From assembly GCA_031267675.1 (NCBI GenBank), contig JAIRYT010000104.1, positions 1-51,270 on the forward strand: a stretch of 51,270 nucleotides of DNA. Direction: 5' to 3'. The position numbers and the translations under genes were made by a program. The notes below the pieces were generated by a model. The model searched no databases. It saw nothing but the letters and a program-made list of their open reading frames with translations, and was not told the origin of the DNA. Below, one piece after another: positions 1-7,845 of the stretch. This stretch comes from Treponema sp. (GTDB lineage: Bacteria; Spirochaetota; Spirochaetia; Treponematales; Breznakiellaceae). The stretch's first letter is position 1. Each line of letters opens with the position of its first letter.

Positions 1-16
1 AAATCTCCTCCCAGCG

Positions 17-72
17 AATAAATTCGCAAGCTGCGCAGCAGCTTGGCGCGGATTGACCTTTAGGTCAATCCG
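17..72 (-). repeat. Dispersed two-hairpin repeat, copy A
   Basis: Two adjacent hairpins: AAGCTGC/GCAGCTT at 28-44 and GGATTGACC/GGTCAATCC at 50-71 with a TTTA loop. Related units occur at 27599-27651, 27658-27699, 49483-49538 and, as the second hairpin only, at 39784-39805. Read on the minus strand it lies at the 3' end of the CDF gene, and the TAA in its loop is that gene's stop codon. It may act as a 3' mRNA stabiliser or a REP-like element; that role is inference. Confidence 0.75.
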
Positions 73-1028
73 GCTTCACTTAGGCCGTAGCTTTCGGACT
101 GCGTGTTGCCCCGGGGTTCTACATGAACCATAATGTCAAACACGCCTTCAATCCGGTTTTTTACCGCGTCCTCGACCTTACAGGCGATTTCGTGGGCCTC
201 CCGTATGGTAAGATCGGGGTCTACTTCGATATCCATGTCAATGTCCCAAAAACCGGCGATGCGGCGCATTCGGGTACGATGGGGATGACCGGCTTCGGGC
301 ACCGAACGGACCGCGTCAAAAAGGGCGCGGTAACTTTCATCCCTGGCGGAACCGTCCATTAACTCGGCGTTGGCCCCAAAAAAAATGCCGGCGGCGTTTT
401 TAATCACCCAGATACCTACCAGCATCGCCGTGATCAAATCAATCGCGCCAATCTTAAAGAAGACCGCACAGAACAGGCCCGCCAATACGCCCGCGCTGGT
501 AATTACATCGGCGGCCATATTTTTGGCGTTCGCCTTGAGCATTTCGGAATGCGCTTTTTTGCCAAAAAGATACTGGGTCCAGGACAAAAGAATTTTTCCC
601 CCTATGGAAACACCGGTCGCCATAAGCGCCAGCATTCCCGGCACTTCTTTTACCGGGCCCGAAACAAGGCCTTTTACCGAATTTAAAATAAGCTGCGCGC
701 CGGCAAAAAATAAAATCAGGGAAAGCATTGCCGTCGCCACGGTTTCAGCCCTTCCGTGACCCCAGGGGTGGCCCTTGTCGGCGGGGCGCGAAATTACCAC
801 CGCCACCACCAGCGTTACGACCGAGATAAGCACGTCAAGCATCGAATCAATGCCGTCTCCTACGACGGCAAGGCTTTCCGCGGCAATACCGGAAAAAATT
901 TTAAGCAGCGAAAGAACCAGATTGCCGCCAAGGGCCGTAATTGAAGCAAGCCTGATTACGCGGCCGCGTTCGCGTGAATCGGGAATGGTTTGTTTGTTTT
1001 GCCGGGTATCAGGCATTACATTGTTCAT
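60..1028 (-). CDS. Cation diffusion facilitator (CDF) family metal transporter
   Basis: Inner-membrane metal/proton antiporter of the CDF family, probably exporting Zn, Fe or Mn. The protein (322 aa from this start) has about six hydrophobic segments, the family motif GDGIDSMLD in the second helix, the loop HPWGHGRAE, and a C-terminal cytoplasmic ferredoxin-like domain with acidic and His residues (DIDMDIEVD, MVHVEP). The start at 1028 or a second ATG at 1016 overlaps the 3' end of the DHH gene by 20 or 8 bases; neither has a clear Shine-Dalgarno sequence, so translational coupling is likely. The stop codon lies inside the loop of dispersed repeat copy A, so the last residues may be repeat-derived. 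The metal specificity cannot be read from the sequence. Confidence 0.88.
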   Translation of the reverse strand: MNNVMPDTRQNKQTIPDSRERGRVIRLASITALGGNLVLSLLKIFSGIAAESLAVVGDGIDSMLDVLISVVTLVVAVVISRPADKGHPWGHGRAETVATAMLSLILFFAGAQLILNSVKGLVSGPVKEVPGMLALMATGVSIGGKILLSWTQYLFGKKAHSEMLKANAKNMAADVITSAGVLAGLFCAVFFKIGAIDLITAMLVGIWVIKNAAGIFFGANAELMDGSARDESYRALFDAVRSVPEAGHPHRTRMRRIAGFWDIDMDIEVDPDLTIREAHEIACKVEDAVKNRIEGVFDIMVHVEPRGNTQSESYGLSEAGLT

Positions 1029-1989
1029 AAAACGCGATAGCGCGGTGTTTAATAAAGGTATCCACAACGCGGTTGGGAAGCATCCTTTCCCTTGGAATAA
1101 AACCCCCCGCCATATTATCGTGACCGCCGCCTATACCGCAGCCTTCCACAATGTGGTGAACCAGACTGTTTGCCAGCACGTCGCGCCGCGTGCTCCGCAC
1201 CGAAATTTTTATGCCGCTGTCCCGTTCTACATACGCGACGACAATTTCTATGCCCGCGACGCTTATGACAATATCGCCGGCGGCCCCAAGCAGGGAATCG
1301 TTCACATGCTGTAAGCGTAAAAAACCCAGTTCGTCATAAATTTCAACCGTATTAAACGCTTCCGCGTACAGCTTTAAATCATCCGCAGCAATATCGTTTC
1401 CCTTAAGTTCTACAATCATGTCGATATTGGACATGCTGTACAATTTATAGAACATGTTAATGTCAAGGTCCGATGCGCCCCGCGTCAGGTTATCGGTATC
1501 CATAAAAATTCCGTAAAGAAGCGCCGTGGCAATGCCCTGCGGAACGGCGATATTGTTTTCAAAAAAATACTCCGCGACAATTGCGCTGCAGCTTCCTACA
1601 TTGGGTCTGATATCCTCGAAGCGGTAGCCGTTATTGCCCCGGTATTCATGGTGGTCAATGGAAGCTACCTCGTCGGTGGGAAGATCGGTAATGTTGGCGT
1701 TTCCCTTTTGCGCGTCAACCAGCACCGCCCAGTCTTCGGTTCCCAGCGTCAGCGCGTCTTTTGCCTGAATCATCGGCACATTGAACATTTCGAGCATTCG
1801 CAGCGAGTTTGCCTTTTCGATTTCCTGATCGTATACAATTGCCAGCTTTTGAATTCCCCGCTGGGAAAGCAGGTAATACATTCCCAGGCTTGACGCGATA
1901 GCGTCAGGATCGGGCACATTGTGAGGCTGAATAAACACCTCGTCCGGAGCGTCTTTAAGGATATCTACCAGTGTGTCAAGTTTCGTCAT
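1009..1989 (-). CDS. DHH-family phosphoesterase (NrnA/RecJ-like)
   Basis: Mn-dependent phosphoesterase of the DHH/DHHA1 family, whose members degrade nanoRNAs, pAp or cyclic dinucleotides in the cytoplasm. Visible motifs are an N-terminal HNVPDPDAIASSLG (the HN.DPDA metal motif), IDHHEY in the middle, and GIGGGHDNMAGG in the C-terminal DHHA1 domain. From this ATG the protein is 326 aa, about the usual length for NrnA. A longer reading frame to 2058 would run back into rfuD and adds a hydrophobic stretch unlike the family, so the start at 1989 (GLYWG-MTKLDTL) is preferred. It sits 41 bp downstream of rfuD and overlaps the CDF gene, so it may be co-transcribed with riboflavin uptake. Substrate is unresolved. 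Confidence 0.88.
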   Translation of the reverse strand: MTKLDTLVDILKDAPDEVFIQPHNVPDPDAIASSLGMYYLLSQRGIQKLAIVYDQEIEKANSLRMLEMFNVPMIQAKDALTLGTEDWAVLVDAQKGNANITDLPTDEVASIDHHEYRGNNGYRFEDIRPNVGSCSAIVAEYFFENNIAVPQGIATALLYGIFMDTDNLTRGASDLDINMFYKLYSMSNIDMIVELKGNDIAADDLKLYAEAFNTVEIYDELGFLRLQHVNDSLLGAAGDIVISVAGIEIVVAYVERDSGIKISVRSTRRDVLANSLVHHIVEGCGIGGGHDNMAGGFIPRERMLPNRVVDTFIKHRAIAFYEQCNA

Positions 1990-2030
1990 ACCCCAGTATA
2001 GCCCCACTGCGGCGGTGATGGCAAGGAAAA

Positions 2031-2852
2031 CTATACGGCCCGGCGCCAGCGCAGCCAATGCGAAAAACCATACAACACAAAGGCCAGAGCCGAAGGAATG
2101 CCCAGCAGGGCCGAAGCGGGAATGCCTTCAATCCCCTGAAGGATCGAACTAAAACGCTCGGCCAGCGCAAAAACAAGCGCGGCGGCCAAAACGCCGACGG
2201 GATTGCGAAAACCCAGGTATACGGCGGCAAGGCTCATCCAGCCGCGCCCCGCTACCCCGCCCGGCGTATACGCGCCGACACGCTGGCTGATCGAAGCGCC
2301 CGCCAGCGCGGCAAAAAAGGCCGCCGCCGCCCAGGCGCCTTCCCAGTAAATGCCCGGCTGTATGCCCCGTTCGCGGGCGGCCAGCGGCGAAACCCCCGAC
2401 GCGCGCAGGGCAAGCCCCCAGCGGGTGTATTTGATAAAAACAAAGGCGGCGGCTACCGCCAGCAGCGCAACAGTAATGGAGGGAAAGTGCCCCGAGGGAG
2501 CAATGCCGCGCACCACGCCCTTTGTCCCGAACCATACTGTTGAAAGCGTGTTGATAAGTCCCTCCGCGGCAATATTAAGCGCGATGCCCGAAACAAAGGG
2601 ATTTGCGCCTGTTTTACGTACAAAACGGGCAAGCGCCCAGCCGCACAACGAAGTCATACACGCGCAGAGGACAAAGCCCAGCAGCACCGAACCTGTTTTT
2701 ACGGCGATAATCCACGCAAAAAACGCGCCCATATTGATAAAACCTTCCATAAAGGTTCCCACTACTCCCGCAAATTCGGTAAAAAGCGCTCCGATTGACG
2801 CAAGAATCAGCGGGGCCGCCGAGTACAGCAAGTTTGAAAAAAAATCGCTCAT
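2031..2852 (-). CDS. rfuD: Riboflavin ABC transporter permease RfuD
   Basis: Inner-membrane permease (273 aa) of the branched-chain amino acid/simple sugar/nucleoside superfamily, with about eight hydrophobic helices and the family-typical stretch GGVAGRGWMSLAAVYLG near the C-terminal half. It overlaps rfuC by four bases (ATGA), which indicates tight coupling. In spirochaetes a four-gene set of BMP-type lipoprotein, double ATPase and two permeases was described as a riboflavin uptake system (RfuABCD), and the FMN riboswitch upstream of this operon supports the same substrate here. Read alone the protein could be called a nucleoside permease (YufQ-like); operon context decides for riboflavin. 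Confidence 0.85.
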   Translation of the reverse strand: MSDFFSNLLYSAAPLILASIGALFTEFAGVVGTFMEGFINMGAFFAWIIAVKTGSVLLGFVLCACMTSLCGWALARFVRKTGANPFVSGIALNIAAEGLINTLSTVWFGTKGVVRGIAPSGHFPSITVALLAVAAAFVFIKYTRWGLALRASGVSPLAARERGIQPGIYWEGAWAAAAFFAALAGASISQRVGAYTPGGVAGRGWMSLAAVYLGFRNPVGVLAAALVFALAERFSSILQGIEGIPASALLGIPSALAFVLYGFSHWLRWRRAV

Positions 2853-3931
2853 CTTCCCTCCGGGGAATAATGCTGCTTTCCCTTAAGATAGCGGCTGCCA
2901 AACGGAAGGGCCGCCAGCAGCATTGCCGCCGCCTGGATAAAAGACGCTGTTTCCAGATTAAACCCCGAAGAAAAAAGCGCGGCGTCGGAGCCGGCCTTTA
3001 ACGCGCCAAAAAAAAAGGCGGTAGGAATTAGGGCAAGCGGCTCGGTACCGGCGATCAGGGCTACCGCCATGGCGTTCCAGCCAAGGCCGCCCGAAAAACC
3101 CAGGTGACCCATGCCGTAGGTTCCCGCCACCGCAAAAAAACCGGTAAGACCGGCGAACATTCCCGAAACACTCATCGCCGGAATAATGTGTTTTTCCGCC
3201 GTAAGTCCGCCAAAGCGCGCAAGGTCTCCGGCTATGCCGCAGATGCGGTAACGGTATCCGGCGGCGGTGTGATTTCTAAATATATGGGCGGCGGCAATCA
3301 GCAATAAGGTCAGGGGAAATGAAATGGAAAGCGATGAAGGCGGCAGCAGCGCGGGAAGCGCCGCCGTAAAGCGTTTTGTGGCAAGAAGATTCCCCTGCGG
3401 GTTGCGCAGCGGAAACGAGATAAGCCAGTCGCCGGCAGGCGTAAGCGCCGCGCCAAATAAGAATGTGCTGATCATCTCGTTTACGCCAAGCCGCCTGCGA
3501 AGCAGCGCCGGTATGCCGCTTATTACGCCGCCCGTCAAAGACGCGCCGGCCGCGGCAAGCAAAAGAACAGGCGCGCCTCCCAACGGCAAACAGAGCAGGG
3601 CGGACGCCGCGACGCCGCCCAAATATATCTGCGCTTCGCCGCCCAAATTAAAACAGCCGCCGCCAAACGCGGTGGCCGCGCCCAGCGAGGCGGCAAGGAG
3701 CAGGGTAATGCTGTCCAGGGTATTGCCAAAAAACCACAGGCTGGTCCAGGGCTGAATAAAAAACGCGCGCAGAATTCCCAGGGGGTTTCCCCGTTGAAAA
3801 AGCGCCGAAACAACAATAAGCATAACGGGAACAAGCAGGGCGGTGGACAGTACAATGATCACGCCGCCGTATTTTTTTAAAAAATACGCCCGGTACCATG
3901 CCCGCACCCGGCGGGAAACAGGATGAATCAT
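2849..3931 (-). CDS. rfuC: Riboflavin ABC transporter permease RfuC
   Basis: Second membrane subunit of the transporter, 360 aa, with an N-terminal cytoplasmic Arg/Lys-rich stretch, a first helix near residues 23-45, and a run of further hydrophobic helices. The motif GGECFN-like segment AFGGGCFNLGGEAQIYLGG and the EMISTF segment are typical of YufP-type nucleoside/BMP-system permeases. It overlaps both neighbours by four bases (ATGA junctions at 3928-3931 and 2849-2852). The role as riboflavin permease is inferred from the FMN riboswitch and from the known spirochaetal Rfu systems. Confidence 0.85.
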   Translation of the reverse strand: MIHPVSRRVRAWYRAYFLKKYGGVIIVLSTALLVPVMLIVVSALFQRGNPLGILRAFFIQPWTSLWFFGNTLDSITLLLAASLGAATAFGGGCFNLGGEAQIYLGGVAASALLCLPLGGAPVLLLAAAGASLTGGVISGIPALLRRRLGVNEMISTFLFGAALTPAGDWLISFPLRNPQGNLLATKRFTAALPALLPPSSLSISFPLTLLLIAAAHIFRNHTAAGYRYRICGIAGDLARFGGLTAEKHIIPAMSVSGMFAGLTGFFAVAGTYGMGHLGFSGGLGWNAMAVALIAGTEPLALIPTAFFFGALKAGSDAALFSSGFNLETASFIQAAAMLLAALPFGSRYLKGKQHYSPEGR

Positions 3932-5418
3932 GCGCCTACCATTGCCTTTACCATAATGTCGCGCGGATTTTCCGCATCAAGCGGAATACCCGGCGAAAGC
4001 TTTCCGCCCTGCAAAACCCGTATTTCGCCGCACAGCGATAAAAGTTCGTCACAATCGCTTGAAAAAAGTAAAATTCCCCCGCCGTTTGCGGCGCGTTCCG
4101 TCAACACGCGGGAAAGCCGTTTACAGGAGCGCCGGTCCAGATTACGCCCCGGTTCCGCCAGCACCAAAAGCGCCGTATCTTCCGCGTATTCACGCATTAG
4201 CAGCATGTTTTGCAACTGCCCGCCCGAAAAAGCGGCGCCCGGCGCCCGGTACAGGTGATCCGGCACCGAGGCATACTTCATAATGCGCGCCGTCCATTCG
4301 CGCAGGGCTTTTTTGCGCAAAAAGCCGTATTTTTTTAACCGCCGGTGCGCGTGAATCACCATAAGCATTTCCAGCGGCAGCGCCGCCCCTTCGTTCCTTG
4401 CGCCAAGATATGCCCCGCCGGCCCGGCGAAAATTGAGCGGAGTGCGTTTTTCAACAGCGTTTCCGTTTACCTTGTACCTTCCCGTTGAGGGAAGGAATCC
4501 CGCTATTGCAAGTTCAAGTGTTTCAATGCCGCTGTCGCGTACACCGGCAATTCCCAAAATGGAGCCCCGGCGCAGCTCAAGATCAACGCCCCGTATCAGG
4601 GGCCGGCCGCTCACCGCCACGGTAAAATCGTTTAATTCAAGAACAGCCGCGTTGTTTTTTACGGCGGCGGGTTTTACGGTCTGCGCGGCGGCTTCTTCGT
4701 TTCCAAAAATCAGGCTGCTTAGGCGTGTTTCGCCTGTTTTAAAATCGCCGCGCGAAAGAACGGCGGCGGTTTTTCCCCCGCGCAGAACGGTTATTCTGTC
4801 GGCAATGCTGATCATCTCTTCCAGTTTGTGCGAAATAATCACCACGGTTTTACCGTCTTCTTTTAGCTTAAAAAACAATTCAAAGAGATTTTGGGTTTCC
4901 GCGAGGGTGAGCGCGGCCCCCGGTTCGTCAAAAACAAGGCAGCGCGTATCGCGCAGCAAAAGCGCGAGCGCGGAACTTTTTTGTATTTCGCTTACGGTAA
5001 GATCGCCTGTTTGTTTTTTTAGCGGTACATGAAAACGCCATTTTTCATTTAGTCTGGCGACGCGCAAAAAGAGCGCTTTTTTATTCATGATAATCTCTGT
5101 TTTTTTTATCGCGCCCAAAATACAGTTTTCCCATACGGTAAAACCGGGCACCAGATGGGGATGCTGGGGAACCATGCCTATGCCGGCGTTCAGCGCCTGA
5201 TCGGAATTGTAAAAAACACGGCGTTTGCCGTCAACGTATATTTCGCCGGAAGAAGGCCGCATAAAACCGGCCATAATATGCATAAGCGTCGATTTGCCCG
5301 CACCGTTCTCGCCGGCCAGCGCGTGTATCTCGCCTTTACGCAGCTGTAAATCCGCGCCGCAAAGGGCGGTAACTCCGTTTGACGAAAAATATTTATGGAC
5401 GCTTCGCAGTTCTACCAT
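3928..5418 (-). CDS. rfuB: Riboflavin ABC transporter double ATPase RfuB
   Basis: Fused twin ATP-binding subunit (496 aa) that powers uptake. The N-terminal half has Walker A GENGAGKST at residues 36-44 and Walker B CLVFDEPG. Its signature region is degenerate (LTVSEIQKSSAL). The C-terminal half has a non-canonical P-loop (GVRDSGIETL), as usual in this family, a good signature (FSGGQLQNM), but Walker B reads LLVLAEPG with Ala in place of the usual Asp. The second site may therefore be catalytically weak. The gene starts 7 bases after the rfuA stop and overlaps rfuC by four bases. Assignment to riboflavin rests on the riboswitch-led operon. Confidence 0.86.
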   Translation of the reverse strand: MVELRSVHKYFSSNGVTALCGADLQLRKGEIHALAGENGAGKSTLMHIMAGFMRPSSGEIYVDGKRRVFYNSDQALNAGIGMVPQHPHLVPGFTVWENCILGAIKKTEIIMNKKALFLRVARLNEKWRFHVPLKKQTGDLTVSEIQKSSALALLLRDTRCLVFDEPGAALTLAETQNLFELFFKLKEDGKTVVIISHKLEEMISIADRITVLRGGKTAAVLSRGDFKTGETRLSSLIFGNEEAAAQTVKPAAVKNNAAVLELNDFTVAVSGRPLIRGVDLELRRGSILGIAGVRDSGIETLELAIAGFLPSTGRYKVNGNAVEKRTPLNFRRAGGAYLGARNEGAALPLEMLMVIHAHRRLKKYGFLRKKALREWTARIMKYASVPDHLYRAPGAAFSGGQLQNMLLMREYAEDTALLVLAEPGRNLDRRSCKRLSRVLTERAANGGGILLFSSDCDELLSLCGEIRVLQGGKLSPGIPLDAENPRDIMVKAMVGA

Positions 5419-5425
5419 TTTAGTT

Positions 5426-6481
5426 TTAGCCGCCGGGGAGCAAAAGATCGCCGGAATGAATCCGCTTAATCATCAGGGCCTGTTTTTCCCTTACCGCAAA
5501 AGAAAGCGCGGCGCGGTAACGGGGATCATCCTGAATAAAATCCACATAGCCGTCTTTAACGCCAACCGCTTCCGCCTTTCCAAAGGGCAGTTCGCCTTTT
5601 AGATAGCGCATTGTCTGAAAATACGCGGCCTCCTCCTGACGGAGCACCGCGCTGCCGATAACGGTTCCCGGACGCACGCCGTATCCGTTTACGTCAAACC
5701 AAACCACTTTTGCGCCGAGGTTTTCCGCCGTCTGCACCACTCCCTCGTTTGCGCTGCCGGAAACACAAAGAATTACGTTAACCCCGCGCGCTATAAGGTC
5801 GGCGGCAAGTTCCCCGGCTTTAACGGCGTCGAACCAGTTTCCGACAAGGCGGAATTCAACCTGAAACAGATCGTTGACCGCCTGCGCGCCTTCAAGATAT
5901 CCGGGAAGTATTATCTGGTTCATCACCGGGTATTCCTGCGCGGCAATAAGGCCTATGCGCCGTTCGCCGTTCATTTCTTCTGTTTGAAGCGCGGCGATAT
6001 AACCGGCCATGTACGCCTGTTCCCGCTGGTTATAGCGCATCGAATATACGCTGCTGTTGCCTTCAAGTTCCCCGTCAAGAAGCAAAAAACGCTGATAGGG
6101 GAATTTGGCGGATACGTTATTGACAATTACCGGCAGCGAAGGATTTGACGAAACAATTAAATCATAGGAACGCGAGGCCGCCATAACGCTTACTTTTGTT
6201 TCCCATTCCGCCTGATTGTAACCGCCTTCGATCACCAGGACACGGGCTTCTTCACCGGAGGAGGCAAATTCTTCAACCGCCTTTTGAACGCCGGAAGCAA
6301 GCATTTCGTATACGGCGCTCCCTGACAAAACGCCGGGAATAAACACCCCTATGCTGTGTGTGGTCCCGGTCCCGGAAGCATCTCCTTGCTCCCCACCACA
6401 CCCCATACAAAGCAACGCACTAAATAGATACAGATACAGATGTCGATGCAGACGATGCGAAAAAATGGAACCTGCTTTCAT
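5426..6481 (-). CDS. rfuA: Riboflavin-binding lipoprotein RfuA (BMP family)
   Basis: Periplasmic, lipid-anchored substrate-binding protein (351 aa) of the BMP/PnrA family. The N-terminus has a basic start, a hydrophobic core at about residues 15-25 and a relaxed spirochaetal lipobox ending in Cys28 (CMGC-GG). The rest matches the BMP fold: IGVFIPG at the first strand, EGGYNQAEW, VSSNPSLP, and QREQAYMAGYIAAL. In spirochaetes this family member has been shown to bind riboflavin rather than nucleosides. The FMN riboswitch directly upstream, and a hairpin that covers its GGGGG Shine-Dalgarno sequence, argue strongly for riboflavin here. It is the first gene of the rfuABCD operon. Confidence 0.88.
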   Translation of the reverse strand: MKAGSIFSHRLHRHLYLYLFSALLCMGCGGEQGDASGTGTTHSIGVFIPGVLSGSAVYEMLASGVQKAVEEFASSGEEARVLVIEGGYNQAEWETKVSVMAASRSYDLIVSSNPSLPVIVNNVSAKFPYQRFLLLDGELEGNSSVYSMRYNQREQAYMAGYIAALQTEEMNGERRIGLIAAQEYPVMNQIILPGYLEGAQAVNDLFQVEFRLVGNWFDAVKAGELAADLIARGVNVILCVSGSANEGVVQTAENLGAKVVWFDVNGYGVRPGTVIGSAVLRQEEAAYFQTMRYLKGELPFGKAEAVGVKDGYVDFIQDDPRYRAALSFAVREKQALMIKRIHSGDLLLPGG

Positions 6482-6484
6482 GAC

Positions 6485-6521
6485 AACCCCCTGACCTGCC
6501 GCAAAACGGCTATTCGGGGTT
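6485..6521 (-). promoter_or_regulatory. Putative Shine-Dalgarno sequestering hairpin of rfuA
   Basis: Minus-strand stem AACCCC (6521-6516) / GGGGTT (6490-6485) encloses an inner GCCG/CGGC stem. The 3' arm contains the GGGGG Shine-Dalgarno sequence five bases before the rfuA ATG. This suggests the FMN riboswitch works at translation initiation rather than through a terminator; no U-tract follows the hairpin. Confidence 0.6.
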
Positions 6522-6550
6522 TACAGAACAAGGAGCGGAGCGCTGCCGCC

Positions 6551-6693
6551 ATTTTCTTCCGTCCGGACTGTAACCGTCGGCGCCGGAATTTCACCGGACT
6601 CGGCGGTTTGCGAAAAAACCACAAACCGTTCGCGGGCTATACCGCCGGTAGGGAATTGGACCATATCAAGCCCTCACCCGACCCCGAAAATTC
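6551..6693 (-). ncRNA. FMN riboswitch (RFN element)
   Basis: Read on the minus strand, the segment contains the conserved RFN blocks in order: CGGGGTCGGGTGA, AATTCCCTACCGGCGGT, AGCCCGCGA, TCCGGTGAAATTCCGG, GCCGACGGTTACAGTC and CGGACGGAAG. The P1 helix is closed by GAATTTTC (6693-6686) with GAAAAT (6556-6551). The loop between GGGTGA and AATTCCC is enlarged by about 15 bases compared with the usual form. It lies about 70 bases upstream of rfuA. FMN binding should reduce expression of the transporter. Confidence 0.93.
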
Positions 6694-6716
6694 TTCGATG
6701 CTACTACTACCATTAT

Positions 6717-6746
6717 AGTATAGATTACGGCTGCATTTTATGTCAA
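6717..6746 (-). promoter_or_regulatory. Sigma70-type promoter of the rfu operon
   Basis: TTGACA (6746-6741) and TATACT (6722-6717) are separated by 18 bases on the minus strand, placing the transcript start just upstream of the FMN aptamer. An overlapping TATAAT (6717-6712) would give a spacer of 23 and is less likely. Confidence 0.7.
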
Positions 6747-6803
6747 TGCGGTATCCACTCAAACCGGTTGCCGCCGCAAACGGTACAAAAAGCCCGATGC
6801 GGC

Positions 6804-7087
6804 TTATTCCACGACGGCAATGGCCCGCGCGTTTGCGACTCCGGGGCGGAGATCGTACCGCGTTCCGTCTTTCCAGTAACAGGCTCTGTGAACGTCGTTT
6901 CCCGCCACATACACCGAGCCCCCGCTACGGCGATGGAGGAAGCGTCGGCGTATAAGGGGTCGCCGGAAACGGGGAGGTCATACTTTGTCCCGTCTTTCCA
7001 GTAACAGGGGATCGTTTTGCGTTTTCTGTAATAATTTCCCCCCACGTAGACCGAGCCGGAACGGGGTTTCCCGAAAAAAAGTTTCAT
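6804..7087 (-). pseudogene. Frameshifted remnant of a YWKDGT-repeat surface protein
   Basis: The reading frame from 7087 encodes one repeat unit (GSVYVGGNYY, CYWKDGTKYDLP, DASSIAVAG). It then leaves frame at a run of five C bases (6919-6923). In the next frame a second unit continues (GGSVYVAGND, ACYWKDGTRYDLRPG, AIAVVE) to a TAA at 6804-6806. Adding one G on the coding strand restores VAGGSVYVAG, so a single-base loss explains the break. No signal peptide is present, so the 5' end is missing too. Such tandem GSVYVAG/CYWKDGT repeats are, from memory, seen in treponemal predicted secreted proteins. Function is unknown. Confidence 0.7.
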
Positions 7088-7131
7088 GATGGATACAAGC
7101 GTAGCGTGATTTTGGGGGCCTGTAAATTATG

Positions 7132-7413
7132 TTAAAGATCTTCGGTGGAACCGCTCTGGAGGTTTTTGAGGTAAAAATCAAGGGCGGTAAAACGAAGGGA
7201 AACGCTTTCATCGTTTGCCTCGCCGGCCTTGCGTGATTTAAGTACTTTTACCAAATTTTCAACAAGCTGCGAGCCGTTCTTCATCCCCTGGGCCGCCGCC
7301 GGCGCGGCAAAGGACCCAAGTTCGCCGATTGTCCCGTCGTCAACCGCGTCAAAAACGGCGGGGAATTTTCTTAAAACAGCCTGAAGCTGCGCCTGTATTT
7401 CTTCTATGGGCAT
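7132..7413 (-). CDS. Small protein of unknown function
   Basis: A 93-residue, mildly acidic, soluble protein starting MPIEEIQAQLQAVLRKF and ending with an LKNLQSG segment. It is predicted to be largely helical, with an Ala/Gly-rich stretch (GSFAAPAAAQG) in the middle. I do not recognise a family. The ATG at 7413 is preferred over upstream starts because GAAGG lies about nine bases before it. It stands alone between the repeat-protein remnant and the divergent sugar transporter operon. Codon use resembles the neighbouring core genes, which supports a real gene. Confidence 0.65.
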   Translation of the reverse strand: MPIEEIQAQLQAVLRKFPAVFDAVDDGTIGELGSFAAPAAAQGMKNGSQLVENLVKVLKSRKAGEANDESVSLRFTALDFYLKNLQSGSTEDL

Positions 7414-7845
7414 TGTATGACCGCCTTCTTTAAAAGTATACCACCTCCCCCGCCCCATAGCAATAGCCGGCCCAAAACCAACAAGCCCGCCGCAGGCGTT
7501 CCCGGAGCATGGACGCTTTGCGGCGAATCAAAACCACAGAACAGGTTCGCGCCTTTGTCAATAGCCAAAACAAGTTTTTTTTGCGGGACGACGCCGTAAA
7601 TTGGTTTACTCAAAAAAAAATCTTTGCCGTATTTTTTTGATCCAAAAAAATAAAATGAATTATTGGAATATTTATTGCGGCGGGCGGCAAAGGAATAACT
7701 GCCAAAATATGGTAACAATTTTGTTATATGGATACAAAATAGTGCGTACTTTACAGATAAAAAAAACCGTGATATTTTTAACCACCATTGCGATTTTATA
7801 TAAAATTATATGAAATTATGCAAAATTACATGGAGGAATCTTTAC
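7414..7845 (+). promoter_or_regulatory. AT-rich promoter region of the sugar ABC operon
   Basis: No convincing gene lies here. The right half (7600-7845) is strongly AT-rich. A promoter-like pair TTTACA (7750-7755) and TATTTT (7773-7778) has a 17-base spacer. It is followed by TATA-rich palindromic sequence and the GGAGGAA ribosome binding site of the ATPase gene. No operator could be named. Confidence 0.5.

Noticed and set aside
2058-2543. Plus-strand open frames opposite rfuD
   Set aside because: Arg/Gly/Pro-rich translations typical of antisense frames in GC-rich coding sequence.
6712-6746. TATAAT paired with TTGACA upstream of the riboswitch
   Set aside because: The spacer is 23 bases; the overlapping TATACT with an 18-base spacer is preferred.
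7404-7718. A minus-strand frame overlapping the start of the gene at 7132-7413
   Set aside because: Its right half is AT-rich promoter sequence, its left half overlaps a better-supported gene start, and there is no ribosome site or family resemblance.
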